A stretch of DNA of 64,000 nucleotides from Brevundimonas halotolerans. Its GTDB lineage: Bacteria; Pseudomonadota; Alphaproteobacteria; Caulobacterales; Caulobacteraceae. The DNA lies in NCBI RefSeq assembly GCF_003730275.1, contig NZ_QTTA01000016.1, forward strand, positions 227,001 to 291,000, written 5' to 3'. Below the pieces are notes generated by a model. The model saw only the letters and a list, made by a program, of their open reading frames with translations, made no database searches and was not told the DNA's origin. Each line of letters starts with the position of its first letter. Position 1 is the stretch's first letter. Of this stretch, positions 8,563 to 17,549 are shown piece by piece. A program made the translations under genes and the position numbers.

Positions 8563-8658
8563 GCGGGTCACCTTCACCCCTTGCCAGACCGCGCGCCGCC
8601 CGGCGTCTGACGGGACATGACTCTTGCGTCCGGAGGCCAGCTCGGCGACCTTGCGGCC

Positions 8659-9258
8659 ATGACCGACTCGCCCGTGCCCGACACGACCGGCCGCTGTGGC
8701 TGGTGCGGCACCGATCCCCTCTATGTCGCCTATCACGACCAGGAATGGGGCGTGCCTGAACGCGACCCGCGCGCCCTCTGGGAAAAGCTGGTGCTGGACG
8801 GCTTTCAGGCGGGCCTGTCGTGGATCACCATCCTGAAAAAGCGCGAGGCCTTCCGCGCTGCCTTTGACGATTTCGACCCGGAAAAGGTCGCCCGCTATGG
8901 CGAGGCTGACCGCCAGCGCCTGCTGAACGACGCGGGAATCGTCCGCTCGGGCGCCAAGATCGACGCCACCATTTCGGGCGCCCGCATCTGGCTGAACCTG
9001 CAGGATCAGGGCCGCGACATGTCGGACTGGCTGTGGTCCTTCGTCGACGGCCAGCCGATCCAGAACGAGTGGCCCTCCATGGCCCAGGTCCCGGCGTCGA
9101 CCCCCGAGTCCATCGCCATGGCCAAGGCGCTGAAGGCCGAGGGCTTCAAATTCTGCGGTCCGGTCATCGTCTATGCCTTCATGCAGGCGACCGGCATGGT
9201 CAATGACCACGTCACGACCTGCCATCGGCATGCCCCCCTCTCAGGCGGGCAGGGCTGA
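8659..9258 (+). CDS. tag: DNA-3-methyladenine glycosylase I
   Basis: A 199-residue base-excision repair enzyme that removes 3-methyladenine from alkylated DNA. The N-terminal CGWCGTDPLYVAYHDQEWG and the C-terminal VNDHVTTCHRH segments provide the Cys and His residues that bind structural zinc in Tag proteins; the central LDGFQAGLSWITILKKRE block is the most conserved part of the family. The ATG at 8659 fits the family N-terminus better than the GTG-region start 42 bases upstream. Its stop overlaps the rnhB start by one base, so the two are translationally coupled. Confidence 0.92.
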   Translation: MTDSPVPDTTGRCGWCGTDPLYVAYHDQEWGVPERDPRALWEKLVLDGFQAGLSWITILKKREAFRAAFDDFDPEKVARYGEADRQRLLNDAGIVRSGAKIDATISGARIWLNLQDQGRDMSDWLWSFVDGQPIQNEWPSMAQVPASTPESIAMAKALKAEGFKFCGPVIVYAFMQATGMVNDHVTTCHRHAPLSGGQG

Positions 9259-9878
9259 TGCTGCGACCTGATCTGACGCTGGAACAGGAATGGGCCTCGC
9301 ACGGCCTCGTCTGTGGCGTAGATGAAGCCGGTCGTGGCCCCTGGGCCGGGCCGGTCAGCGCGGCCGCCGTCATCCTCGACCCCGACCATCTGCCCGAGGG
9401 CCTGAACGACTCCAAGGCGCTGTCAGAGGCCGCGCGCGAGGCGGCCGAGGCCGGCATCAAGGCGCGCGCCCTGTGCTGGTCCGTGGCCTTTGCGACAGTC
9501 GAGGAGATTGATCGCCTGAACATCCTGCGCGCCACCGAACTGGCCATGCGGCGCGCGGTTCAGGGTCTGGCGCAACGCGCCGCGCTGGCCCTGATCGACG
9601 GCAATCATGCGCTGGATGTGGGGTGCCGTTCGGTCGCCGTCATCAAGGGTGATGCGCGCTCCGCCTCCATCGCCGCCGCCTCCATCCTCGCCAAGACCGC
9701 GCGCGACCGGCTGATGCATGAGCTTGAAGCGGAACACCCCGGCTATGGGTTTGCCCGGCACAAGGGCTATGGCGTGCCGTTACACCGTCAGGCGCTGGAC
9801 CGGCTGGGGCCGTGCAGCCAGCACCGCCGCTCCTTCGCGCCGATACGGCTGATGATTGAGGACAGGTTGAGCGCCTAA
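9258..9878 (+). CDS. rnhB: Ribonuclease HII
   Basis: A 206-residue enzyme that cuts the RNA strand in RNA-DNA hybrids and starts removal of misincorporated ribonucleotides. Conserved blocks are VCGVDEAGRGPWAGPV (first catalytic Asp/Glu pair), LIDGNHAL, and GDARSASIAAASILAKTARDRLM with later GYGFARHKGYG. Length is normal for type 2 RNase H. It shares a one-base start/stop overlap with tag; in many alphaproteobacteria rnhB neighbours an adenine methylase gene, as here. Confidence 0.93.
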   Translation: MLRPDLTLEQEWASHGLVCGVDEAGRGPWAGPVSAAAVILDPDHLPEGLNDSKALSEAAREAAEAGIKARALCWSVAFATVEEIDRLNILRATELAMRRAVQGLAQRAALALIDGNHALDVGCRSVAVIKGDARSASIAAASILAKTARDRLMHELEAEHPGYGFARHKGYGVPLHRQALDRLGPCSQHRRSFAPIRLMIEDRLSA

Positions 9879-10147
9879 AGCGCCATCGCTCCGCCCAGCA
9901 AGGCGCCCAGCAGGGCCGCCAGCAAACCTCCGCCGACCAGGATCATCCAGTGCGGAATCTCTTCGCTCTCGGCCTCTGCAGGACCGGCGACGTTGGCTGC
10001 CGTGAACCGGTCGCGGCGCGGCTCGGGCGCACGCCAGGCGACGGTCTGAAAGGCGTCAATGGCCCGGTCCGACCGGACCAGACCCCGGCCCGCAAATCTG
10101 GCCTCGCTGCCCATTTCGTCCGCCTCAATGTCATGGATCGTCTGCAT
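9875..10147 (-). CDS. Small tail-anchored membrane protein, unknown function
   Basis: A 90-residue protein with a charged N-terminal part (IEADEMGSEARFAGRGLVRSDRAIDAF) and one hydrophobic segment at the extreme C-terminus (MILVGGGLLAALLGALLGGAMAL), rich in Gly zippers. It ends convergently with rnhB, overlapping four bases. The ATG at 10145-10147 is used; a TTG nine bases upstream is possible. No family is recognised. Confidence 0.6.
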   Translation of the reverse strand: MQTIHDIEADEMGSEARFAGRGLVRSDRAIDAFQTVAWRAPEPRRDRFTAANVAGPAEAESEEIPHWMILVGGGLLAALLGALLGGAMAL

Positions 10148-10186
10148 GACGACCAAACGGCATCAAACCCCGACGGTTCCCGCAGA

Positions 10187-11224
10187 TCAAGCTGCGTGCG
10201 GCAGGGCCACCGGCTCCGGCGTCACCACATATAGGTACTCGACATTCCGCAAACGCCCGACCTGACCGACCTTCTCGCCCTTCGGGTTATGGATGCCGAT
10301 GCGGGCTCCGACATAGCGGGGATGGGCGATTTCGATCACCTGCACATGCCCCCGCGCCGACAGCATGCCGGTCAGCGCCTCCCGGTCCAGATAGCCCTCG
10401 TCATTGAACGACACGACCAGATTGGGAGCGCGCAACCCCTCGATCACCGCCGCCAGCGCAGGGCCAATCCCGGGCCGGCTGTTGAAGGCGCTTTTCCGCG
10501 TCTTCACATCGATCCGCTTGTTGGCCACGCCATAGGTCTCGGGCTTGTCCCACAGCACCAGACTTTCCCAGCAGTGATAGTTCCCCAGATAGGAATGCTG
10601 GTTGTAGGGCGGGTCCAGATAGACCAGATCGGCCTCGATCTCCGGCGCGATCGTGACCGCATCGGCCTGCGTCGCCCGACATGGCGCCCCCACCGACGGC
10701 AGCACATCCGGCATCCGCAGTTCCAATGGCTTCAAGGCACGCGGGGCCCACTGCTTCATATAGGCCATCTGCACCCCGGCCGTGGAATCGACCCGGTCGG
10801 CCGCCTCCATCAGGCTGACCAGCACGATGGCCTTCAGGTCCGGCTCCAGGTCCAGCGCCTCGATCCGTTCGCGCATGGCGTCGATCCGCGCGCCGTTGTC
10901 CGGGTGGAAATAGCGGGCATCCTCACAGAACGCCCGGGTGAACCAGCCCGCCTCGGGCTTCAGCGTCCGCAGCTCGGCCAGCACCGCCAAGGCCCTATCG
11001 AGCCACCGCTCCCGGTCGGCCTGCACATAGGCCGTGGCCAGGGTGTGGGCATAGGCATTGTGGTCATTCGACCAGACGCGGTAGCCCGCCCGCTTCAGCG
11101 CATGCCCAACCCTGGCCGACCCGCTGAACAGATCACACACGGTCGTCCCCGACCCCGCCAGCGCGCCGATCGCCGAGGTCACCTGCCCCAGCAAAGCCCG
11201 CTTCGAGCCGATATATTTGATCAT
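10187..11224 (-). CDS. Solitary DNA N6-adenine methylase (D12 class)
   Basis: A 345-residue class I methyltransferase. Motif I is seen in TTVCDLFSGSARVGHALKRAG (S-adenosylmethionine binding), and the catalytic motif IV DPPYNQHSYLGNYHCWE is complete. The N-terminal MIKYIGSKRALLGQV is typical of D12/Dam-type methylases that methylate adenine in double-stranded DNA. No restriction endonuclease gene is nearby. The cell-cycle methylase CcrM has a different architecture (beta class with a C-terminal domain), so this is not CcrM. Recognition sequence unknown. Confidence 0.8.
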   Translation of the reverse strand: MIKYIGSKRALLGQVTSAIGALAGSGTTVCDLFSGSARVGHALKRAGYRVWSNDHNAYAHTLATAYVQADRERWLDRALAVLAELRTLKPEAGWFTRAFCEDARYFHPDNGARIDAMRERIEALDLEPDLKAIVLVSLMEAADRVDSTAGVQMAYMKQWAPRALKPLELRMPDVLPSVGAPCRATQADAVTIAPEIEADLVYLDPPYNQHSYLGNYHCWESLVLWDKPETYGVANKRIDVKTRKSAFNSRPGIGPALAAVIEGLRAPNLVVSFNDEGYLDREALTGMLSARGHVQVIEIAHPRYVGARIGIHNPKGEKVGQVGRLRNVEYLYVVTPEPVALPHAA

Positions 11225-11240
11225 GCACTCATCTCCTCCC

Positions 11241-11343
11241 CCGCCCGCGGGGGAGGGGGACCACGGAGTGGTGGAGGGGGCGACAACAAGCGCCGGTGTC
11301 AGGGTTCGCCCCCTCCACCCCGCTGCGCGCGGTCCCCCTCCCC
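11241..11343. repeat. REP/MITE-like inverted-repeat element
   Basis: Nested inverted repeats fill the space between the methylase start and the pyk stop. GGGGGAGGGGGACC (11249-11262) and GGTGGAGGGGGCGA (11270-11283) pair with TCGCCCCCTCCACC (11306-11319) and GGTCCCCCTCCCC (11331-11343). The transcript can fold into one long hairpin, which may also end transcription of pyk or protect its 3' end. Confidence 0.65.
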
Positions 11344-11370
11344 AGTTTCGCTACGCTCAGCAGAGGAGGA

Positions 11371-12807
11371 TCACTTCCGCCGTTTCATCTTCGCCGGAGC
11401 ATGCGCCAGTCGCAACAGATTCGCAGCCCCCGGCGCGCCGAACGGCGTCCCGGCCAGAATCAGGATCCTTTGACCCGGCTGGGCCAGACCATAGTCCATG
11501 GCCCCGTTGACCGCATCGTCGGTGACCTGTTCCAGCGAGTCCGGCTGGCGGCCCAGACGCGGCTCCAACCCCCAGACCAACGCCAGCCGCCGCGCCGTGT
11601 CCGGGTTGGGCGTCAGGGCCAGCACCGTGTGCAGGGGCCGCTCGCGCGCCATCCGCCGGGCCGTGCCGCCCAGCGTCGTGAACACGACGATACAGGCGGT
11701 CGACTGGGCCTCACCGGCTTTGCGCGCCGCGGCCACCAGGGCATCGGCGTCGATGTCGTCCATGCCGGCGTGTTCGGCATCCATCAGGCTGGGCCAGACC
11801 GGATCGCGTTCGACCCGCTCCATGATGCGGTTCATCATGGTCACCGCCTCGACCGGATAGTCGCCCGAGGCCGTCTCGGCCGACAGCATCAGGGCATCAG
11901 CCCCCTCATAGACGGCATTGGCGACATCAGTGGCCTCGGCCCGGGTCGGTGCGGGGGCACTGGTCATCGACTCCAGCATCTGGGTCGCCACGATCACTGG
12001 CACCCCGCGATGGCGAGCTGCGCGAATGATGGCCTTTTGCGCCACCGGCACCTCTTCGGGATCCAGCTCAACACCGAGGTCCCCGCGCGCCACCATCACC
12101 CCGTCGGAATAGTCGAGGATAGCCTCAAGCTCGTTCAACGCCTGGGGCTTTTCGATCTTGGCCAGACAGGCCGCCTTGCCGTTCACCAGCCGCTTCAGCT
12201 CGGCCATGTCCTCGGCCTTCTGCACAAAGCTCAGCGCCACCCAGTCGACGCCGATCCTGAGCGCAAAGGCCAGGTCCTCGCGGTCCTTGGGCGTCAGGGC
12301 CGACACCGGGATGACGGCTTCCGGCACCGCCACCCCCTTGCGGTCCGACAGCTTCGAGCCGCTTTCGACCGTCACATCGGCCCAGTCGTCCGATCGCTTG
12401 CCGACGCGCAGCCGCACCCGGCCGTCGTCCAGCAACAGCAGCATGCCTTCGCGCAACGCCCTGAAGATTTCCGGATGCGGCATCTGCACCCGCTTTTCGT
12501 CGCCCGGCTCGGGGTCGAGGTCGAAGCGCATCTTGTGGCCAGGTTTGATGTCGATCTCGACGTCCCGGAACCGGCCCAGCCGCAGCTTGGGCCCCTGCAG
12601 GTCGGCCAGCACGCCCAGCGGCCGCTTCAACGCCATCTCGGCCCCACGCACCGCCTTCAGCGCCGCCGCATGGTCGTCGTGCGAGCCGTGGCTGAAGTTC
12701 AGGCGGAACACATCCACCCCGGCCTGTGCCAAGGTCTTGACCATGCCGGGCGACCGGCTGGCCGGTCCCAGGGTCGCAACGATCCGGGCGTGTCGGGCTC
12801 TCTTCAT
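11371..12807 (-). CDS. pyk: Pyruvate kinase
   Basis: A 478-residue glycolytic enzyme converting phosphoenolpyruvate and ADP to pyruvate and ATP. Visible signatures are IVATLGPASRS at the N-terminus, FRLNFSHGSH, ADLQGPKLRLG, the active-site block CLAKIEKPQALNELEAIL with its catalytic Lys, MVARGDLGVEL, and the ATQMLESM loop. The C-terminal allosteric domain is present. The C-terminal end is basic (KMKRRK). The gene is divergent from the DUF3606 gene, and the REP-like hairpin lies just beyond its stop. Confidence 0.95.
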   Translation of the reverse strand: MKRARHARIVATLGPASRSPGMVKTLAQAGVDVFRLNFSHGSHDDHAAALKAVRGAEMALKRPLGVLADLQGPKLRLGRFRDVEIDIKPGHKMRFDLDPEPGDEKRVQMPHPEIFRALREGMLLLLDDGRVRLRVGKRSDDWADVTVESGSKLSDRKGVAVPEAVIPVSALTPKDREDLAFALRIGVDWVALSFVQKAEDMAELKRLVNGKAACLAKIEKPQALNELEAILDYSDGVMVARGDLGVELDPEEVPVAQKAIIRAARHRGVPVIVATQMLESMTSAPAPTRAEATDVANAVYEGADALMLSAETASGDYPVEAVTMMNRIMERVERDPVWPSLMDAEHAGMDDIDADALVAAARKAGEAQSTACIVVFTTLGGTARRMARERPLHTVLALTPNPDTARRLALVWGLEPRLGRQPDSLEQVTDDAVNGAMDYGLAQPGQRILILAGTPFGAPGAANLLRLAHAPAKMKRRK

Positions 12808-12960
12808 CGAATATCCATGCGAACGGAGGGGATTTCCCCCTTGTGCCCACGAAAGCGCGTCGGGTTAAGGGCGGTTCTTGGCGCGAAACACGAAGTTACG
12901 CCCCGCGGTCGCGCCCCGACCCATTTCGCGCTACGGCACCACGCAGCAACGGAGACGATC

Positions 12961-13143
12961 ATGGCAGGCCTCAAGGACAAGCGCGGCTTCATCGACAAGG
13001 ACCGGCTGGACCTGTCCGAGCGTCAGGCTGTCGAGCACTGGATGAAGCGCTGGGGCGTCACCCGCGACCAGCTGACCGCCGCCCACCGCAAGGTCGGCCG
13101 CAACGTCAAGGACATCGCCGCCGAGCTTGGCAAGAAGCGCTGA
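12961..13143 (+). CDS. DUF3606 small basic protein
   Basis: A 60-residue lysine/arginine-rich protein. The pattern SERQAVEHWMKRWGVTRDQLTAAHRKVGRNVKDIAAELGK fits the DUF3606 family, short proteins of unknown role common in alphaproteobacteria. It begins at an ATG preceded by a GGAGA ribosome site and ends four bases before the tRNA-Leu 3' end on the other strand. Confidence 0.78.
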   Translation: MAGLKDKRGFIDKDRLDLSERQAVEHWMKRWGVTRDQLTAAHRKVGRNVKDIAAELGKKR

Positions 13144-13147
13144 GCCA

Positions 13148-13232
13148 TGGTGCGAGCGGCGGGGGTCGAACCCGCATGACCGAAGTCGAGGGATTTTAAG
13201 TCCCTTGCGTCTACCAGTTTCGCCACGCTCGC
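13148..13232 (-). tRNA. tRNA-Leu (anticodon UAA)
   Basis: An 85-base cloverleaf with encoded CCA. The acceptor stem GCGAGCG pairs with CGCTCGC, the anticodon arm is GGGA-CTTAAAA-TCCC giving UAA, the long variable arm is typical of class II tRNAs, and the T arm is GCGGG-TTCGACC-CCCGC. Confidence 0.95.
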
Positions 13233-13239
13233 CAGAGGC

Positions 13240-14667
13240 CTATTGCGCCGCCCGTAAGGCCCTGAAGTCGATGTCGGAGTTGGCCAGCAGCCACAGGAAG
13301 GCGGCCCAGGCAGCGACATTCTGGTCCAGCGCCTCGGGATCGATCCGGTCCAGCACATCGTCGGCCGTATGGTGCCAGTCGAAATAGTCCATGCCTTGCT
13401 GGTTCAGGCGAAAGGCGGGCACACCGGCCTGCACCAGCGGCGTGGTGTCGGGCCCGCCCCCGGTCGCCGGCGCCCCGTCGAACAGAATGCCCAGCGGCGT
13501 CAGCACCCGCATGGCGGCCCGGCGCAGATCACTGTCGCCCGCGCCCGCCGGCAGGGCCAGGCTGTAGATCCGGTCCGCGCCGAAATCGCTCTCGCTGGCG
13601 GCGACGTGCATCTCCAGGTCATCGGCCCGGCGGTCGGCATAGAAGCGCGCCCCGGCCAGACCCTGCGAGGGCGGCGGCTGGCTGACCTCCTCCGATCCCC
13701 ACCAGACGACACGGATCGTGCGGCGCGGCTGCACCGGCAGATCCTCGATCAGCTTCAGCGCCGCCGTGGTGATGGCGATGCCGGCCCCATCGTCGATCGC
13801 GCCTGTGCCCAGGTCCCAGCTGTCCAGATGCCCGCCGATGACGATCACCTGATCGGGAAACTCCCAGCCGACCACCTCGGCCACGACATTCTGCGAATGG
13901 CTATCGGCGACAAAGCCCGCGCCCGACACCAGCCGCATGCGGATCGGCTCATCGCTCAGGCGTTGCGCGCGGCGCAGCTGGTCGGCGTCCGGCGGGCTGA
14001 TGGCAAAGGCCGGGATCTGGCCCTCGCCGACCCGGGTCGCGCCCGTATGGGCAAAGCGGTGGTCATGGGTGCCCAGCGAGCGCAGCACATAGCCGACCGC
14101 CCCCCGGCTGGCCGCCTCGAACGGCCCCTGCCCCCGGATGGGCGAACTGGTGCCATAGCCGCGGCCGTCCTGGGCCGGCACCGTATCTTGCAGCACCACC
14201 ACGATCTTGCCGGTCAGCGAGCCCTCGGGCTGGTCCAGCAGCTCCTGATAGGTCTCGAAGATCACCGCCTCGGCTTCAATCCCGCCCGGCGGGGTCGAAA
14301 TCGTCCCACCGAGCGCGGTCGCCACCAGCGGCTGGGCAAAGGGCGACAGGATCTCGACCCGCGTCTCGCCCCGTTCCCACAGCTTCAGCGGAAAGGATTC
14401 GATCTCGACATTGGCAAAGCCCATGCCGGTCATCAGCTCGGCACCCCACTGTGCCGACGCCTGTTCCGAGGCCGAGCCCGCCGGGCGCGGTCCGAACCGG
14501 GTGGTCAGTTCCTCGACAATCTCGAACGCGCCGCTGCCCTCAAGGGCGCGATCGCGCAGCTGTTCGGCGATGCGGATGTCCTCGGCGCTCTGGGCCACGG
14601 TGGACGAGGCCACACCCAGCCCCATCAAACCCAGCGCCCCCGCCAAAGCTGTTGCTGCAAGCCGCAT
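13240..14667 (-). CDS. Secreted M28-family metallopeptidase
   Basis: A 475-residue protein with a signal peptide (about 1-24, ending STVAQS). An inserted PA-type domain occupies roughly residues 120-240. The M28 catalytic domain then shows VIVIGGHLDSWDLGTGAIDDGAG (zinc ligand His and bridging Asp), WWGSEE (catalytic Glu and ligand Glu) and a late DWHHTADDVLDRID with the final His ligand. Such enzymes are periplasmic or outer-membrane-associated aminopeptidases or carboxypeptidases. The second of two ATGs is chosen because a GGGGAG ribosome site lies at correct spacing. It ends seven bases from the tRNA-Leu gene. Confidence 0.85.
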   Translation of the reverse strand: MRLAATALAGALGLMGLGVASSTVAQSAEDIRIAEQLRDRALEGSGAFEIVEELTTRFGPRPAGSASEQASAQWGAELMTGMGFANVEIESFPLKLWERGETRVEILSPFAQPLVATALGGTISTPPGGIEAEAVIFETYQELLDQPEGSLTGKIVVVLQDTVPAQDGRGYGTSSPIRGQGPFEAASRGAVGYVLRSLGTHDHRFAHTGATRVGEGQIPAFAISPPDADQLRRAQRLSDEPIRMRLVSGAGFVADSHSQNVVAEVVGWEFPDQVIVIGGHLDSWDLGTGAIDDGAGIAITTAALKLIEDLPVQPRRTIRVVWWGSEEVSQPPPSQGLAGARFYADRRADDLEMHVAASESDFGADRIYSLALPAGAGDSDLRRAAMRVLTPLGILFDGAPATGGGPDTTPLVQAGVPAFRLNQQGMDYFDWHHTADDVLDRIDPEALDQNVAAWAAFLWLLANSDIDFRALRAAQ

Positions 14668-14746
14668 CGTCATCTCCCCCGAATACCGGAGCCGCAGTCC
14701 TAGCGGCTCAGGGGCGGGGCGCAAAGCCTGATCGGCCCGCCGCTAC

Positions 14747-14986
14747 TCAGGCGTCCTGGAAATAGGGCTCGACCGGTCCCTGCAGCTTGACGGTCAGGGC
14801 CTTGCCGCGCCGATCCACCCGATTGCCGACGGCCAGGCGCACCCAGCCTTCGGACACGCAATATTCCTCGACATTGGTCTTTTCCTCGCCCTTGAAGCGG
14901 ATGCCGACGCCCCGCGCCAGCACGGTCTCATCGTGGAATTTGCTGTCGGGATCGACGCACAGGCGATCGGGCGGGGTATCGGACAT
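14747..14986 (-). CDS. DUF3297 family protein
   Basis: A 79-residue protein with no signal or membrane segment. The segments PDRLCVDPDSKFHD, GVGIRFKGEEKTNVEEYCVSEGWVR and GKALTVKLQGPVEPYF match DUF3297, a small family of unknown function conserved in proteobacteria. It is transcribed alone between the M28 peptidase and the flagellar cluster. No role can be stated. Confidence 0.8.
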   Translation of the reverse strand: MSDTPPDRLCVDPDSKFHDETVLARGVGIRFKGEEKTNVEEYCVSEGWVRLAVGNRVDRRGKALTVKLQGPVEPYFQDA

Positions 14987-15058
14987 GACGGGTCCTCGGG
15001 CGGAAGAGAAACGAAGATCGCCCTCTTAGAGCCTCAGCCGGTCAAGGCAAGGGGACGC

Positions 15059-15931
15059 CTATTGCACCGTCTGACGGGCTGGGCCCCTTGCCGGGGCATC
15101 AGCGGTGGCCGGTGCGCGCTGGGCGGGAGTCTCCGCTGCGGGCGGCGGGGCCTGACGCGTCGGCGGGGTCGAACGGGCGGGCTGACGGGCAGGCTGTGCG
15201 CGCGTCGTGGCCGGGGGCGTGGCCGGGGTCGCGGCGGGCGTGGCCGCAGGCGTCGTCGCGGGCGTCGTCGCGGGCGTCGGCGCATCCCGCGTCGCGGCGG
15301 CCGCCCGCGCTTCCAGATCCGGACGGGTGTTCATCCCGGCCAGCTTCTCGGTCAGCTCGCGCGCCTCGGCGGGCGGCATCTGCGCCATGATGGCTGCGAG
15401 AGCCCGGGGCCGCATGGCCGCTGCCACCGGCAGGCGGACCTCATCGTCCAGCGTCGTGAACACCGCTGCGGCATCGCGCGGACGCATGGCCGAATAGACC
15501 TGCACCAGCCGGTCGACCTCGGCCTGTTCCTTCTCGTCCAGCTGGCCCAGCATGCCCTCGACCTCGCCCTTGACGGCATTCAGCTCGGCGATACGGGCGT
15601 CGATCTTCTGCTCGGCCGCGATCAGCAGCGGCAGCATGGTCGCCATCTCTTCCTCGCGGGCGTCCAGCTCGACGCGACGGCCCGACAGCGACTGGATGAC
15701 GCGAAGCTCCGCCGGTGAAATCCCGGCCTGATCCGCCAGCTGTTCATCGGTCAGGGTGCAGACCCCGGTCACCGGCGGGGTGGGGTTCTGCGTTCCCTCG
15801 GCGGGCACGGCTTCCTCGGCCCAGGCCACCGCCCCCTGGAACATGCCCGGCATGGTGCTTGCTGCACGCACGGCAATCACCCCGCCGATGGCGATGGCAA
15901 CGAGGGGCAGAAGGCGGGGCAGCTTGGACAT
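15059..15931 (-). CDS. MotE-like flagellar protein (MgtE intracellular N domain)
   Basis: A 290-residue protein with an N-terminal membrane segment or signal (residues 6-22), a coiled-coil region at about 75-135 (RRVELDAREEEMATML... to VEGMLGQLDEKEQAEVDRL), an MgtE-N-like fold around MRPRDAAAVFTTLDDEVRLPVAAAMRPRALAAIMAQM, and a long Pro/Ala/Thr tail. This layout matches MotE-type proteins, which in Sinorhizobium act as periplasmic chaperones for a motility protein. Its position downstream of fliL-fliM and the DUF6468 gene supports a motor role. The tail includes ATTPAATPAAT-type short repeats. Confidence 0.72.
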   Translation of the reverse strand: MSKLPRLLPLVAIAIGGVIAVRAASTMPGMFQGAVAWAEEAVPAEGTQNPTPPVTGVCTLTDEQLADQAGISPAELRVIQSLSGRRVELDAREEEMATMLPLLIAAEQKIDARIAELNAVKGEVEGMLGQLDEKEQAEVDRLVQVYSAMRPRDAAAVFTTLDDEVRLPVAAAMRPRALAAIMAQMPPAEARELTEKLAGMNTRPDLEARAAAATRDAPTPATTPATTPAATPAATPATPPATTRAQPARQPARSTPPTRQAPPPAAETPAQRAPATADAPARGPARQTVQ

Positions 15932-15962
15932 CAGGGTCTTTCAGAGAGCGCGAAAGGAGGGG

Positions 15963-16481
15963 TCAGGCAGCAAACAGGTCTTCATCCAGACTGCGCCGCG
16001 CGCGGTTCAGGCTTTGTTTCGCAGCGTGGTTAGCGGCCAGCGCCTGCAGCACGGGGGCAAAGCGTTCCGCCGCCTCTCCGGGCACATCCGGGGCGACGGC
16101 CAGGCTCTCCAGCTTGCCGTAAAGGTCGGTCGCGGGATCGGCGCCCGGCGCCATCTTCAACTTAGGCTCGGCGGCGGGTACTGCGGCCATCGCGGTACGG
16201 ACCTCGCGGCCCTCGCGCGCCAGCAGGCCCTCCAGTTCCTGCTTCAGGGCCCGAGCCTTGACGATGCGGTCGTGCAGCAGATCGGTTTCCTGACCCGCCT
16301 CGCGCAGGGTCTTCAGCGCTGACTCAGCCCGCCCGGCCGCGCTGTTCAGCTCCGCAATCGCCCCGGCGAACGCCGCCTGACCCTCGCGGACCGCCTTCAG
16401 ACGACGATCTAGTCGCACGCCATAGGCGATGGCGCTGACCAGCAGCAGCATCAGTATGGCATCCAGAACCGTTCCGATCAT
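15963..16481 (-). CDS. DUF6468 membrane protein of the fliLM operon
   Basis: A 172-residue protein with one N-terminal membrane segment (about residues 3-20, AILMLLLVSAIAYGV) and a long helical region with heptad character. It starts on the ATGA shared with the fliM stop, so it is translationally coupled to fliM. The family is found almost only beside flagellar motor genes in alphaproteobacteria; its role is unknown. It is followed 31 bases later by the MotE-like gene. Confidence 0.75.
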   Translation of the reverse strand: MIGTVLDAILMLLLVSAIAYGVRLDRRLKAVREGQAAFAGAIAELNSAAGRAESALKTLREAGQETDLLHDRIVKARALKQELEGLLAREGREVRTAMAAVPAAEPKLKMAPGADPATDLYGKLESLAVAPDVPGEAAERFAPVLQALAANHAAKQSLNRARRSLDEDLFAA

Positions 16482-17548
16482 GACAGATCCCTGTGTTTGG
16501 TCAGCCGCTCGGCGATCTCCGCCCGCACCGGCGCCTCGACGCGCACGGCGATATTCTGTCCCTTGCGGCCCATCCGTCCCGTCGTCAGCGGGATGGTGCC
16601 GCTGCGGATCGAGATTTCGGAATTGGGCGTCGCATTCAGCATCAGGGTGTCGCCAACCTTGAGGTTCAGCACCCGCGACAGGGGGACCTGCTGCTCGTCC
16701 AGAACAGCACGCACCTCGGTGCCCGTGGTCCACAGCTCGGTCGCAAGGTGGCCTTCCCAGATGTTGTCGCGGCCGAACTTCTCGCCCATGAACTGCTGCA
16801 GCAGCATCTTGCGGATCGGCTCCAGCGTGCCGTACGGCAGCAACAGCTCGATGCGCCCGCCGCGGTCCTCCATATCGATGCGCAGCTTGACCAGAATGGC
16901 CGCATTGGCCGGTCGGGCGATGGCCGCAAAGCGCGGATTGGTCTCCAGACGGTCGAGGTTGAAATGCACCGGCGTCAGCGGCTCGAATGCCGCCTTGGCA
17001 TCGTTCAGCACCACCTCGACCATGCGCTGCACCAGCACCCGCTCGATGGTCGTATAGGGCCGCCCTTCGATCCTGAGCGCCGCCGTGCCGCGCCGCCCGC
17101 CCAGCAGCACATCGACGATCGAATAGATCAGGTTCGAATCGACCGTCAGCAGGCCATAGTTGTCCAGCTCCTCGGCCCGGAACACGGCCAGGATCGCCGG
17201 CAGCGGGATCGAGTTCAGATAGTCGCCGAACCGGATCGACGAGATGTTGTCGAGGCTGACTTCGACGTTGTCGCTGGTGAAGTTGCGCAGCGAGGTCGTC
17301 ATCAACCGCACCAGGCGGTCAAAGACGATCTCGAGCATCGGCAGGCGCTCATAGCTGACCAGCGCCGAGTTGATGATCGCCCGGATGCCCGAGCGCTCCT
17401 CGTCGTCGCCGCTCATGTCAAAGCCGAGCAGGCTGTCGATCTCTTCCTGATTCAGGACCCGTTCGGGCATCAGGCCGGCACGACCGTCACCGGATTCGGT
17501 GCCGCCGAACGGATCGTCCTCGGTATCGGCGAGCGCGGCCTCGGCCAT
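16478..17548 (-). CDS. fliM: Flagellar motor switch protein FliM
   Basis: A 356-residue C-ring component that binds CheY-P and sets rotation direction. The N-terminal part holds VLNQEEIDSLLGFD, a match to the LSQDEIDALL CheY-binding peptide. The middle domain carries the RLPMLEIVFDRLVRLMTTSLRNF and LPAILAVFRAEELDNYGLLTVD blocks, and the C-terminal SpoA domain includes VLNLKVGDTLMLNATPNSEISI. It lies one base after fliL and overlaps the DUF6468 gene by four bases. Confidence 0.96.
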   Translation of the reverse strand: MAEAALADTEDDPFGGTESGDGRAGLMPERVLNQEEIDSLLGFDMSGDDEERSGIRAIINSALVSYERLPMLEIVFDRLVRLMTTSLRNFTSDNVEVSLDNISSIRFGDYLNSIPLPAILAVFRAEELDNYGLLTVDSNLIYSIVDVLLGGRRGTAALRIEGRPYTTIERVLVQRMVEVVLNDAKAAFEPLTPVHFNLDRLETNPRFAAIARPANAAILVKLRIDMEDRGGRIELLLPYGTLEPIRKMLLQQFMGEKFGRDNIWEGHLATELWTTGTEVRAVLDEQQVPLSRVLNLKVGDTLMLNATPNSEISIRSGTIPLTTGRMGRKGQNIAVRVEAPVRAEIAERLTKHRDLS

Positions 17549-17549
17549 C

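Noticed and set aside
11296-13143. 615-codon plus-strand frame
   Set aside because: Only its last 60 codons are a gene (DUF3606, start at 12961); the rest is the shadow of pyk and the REP-like element.
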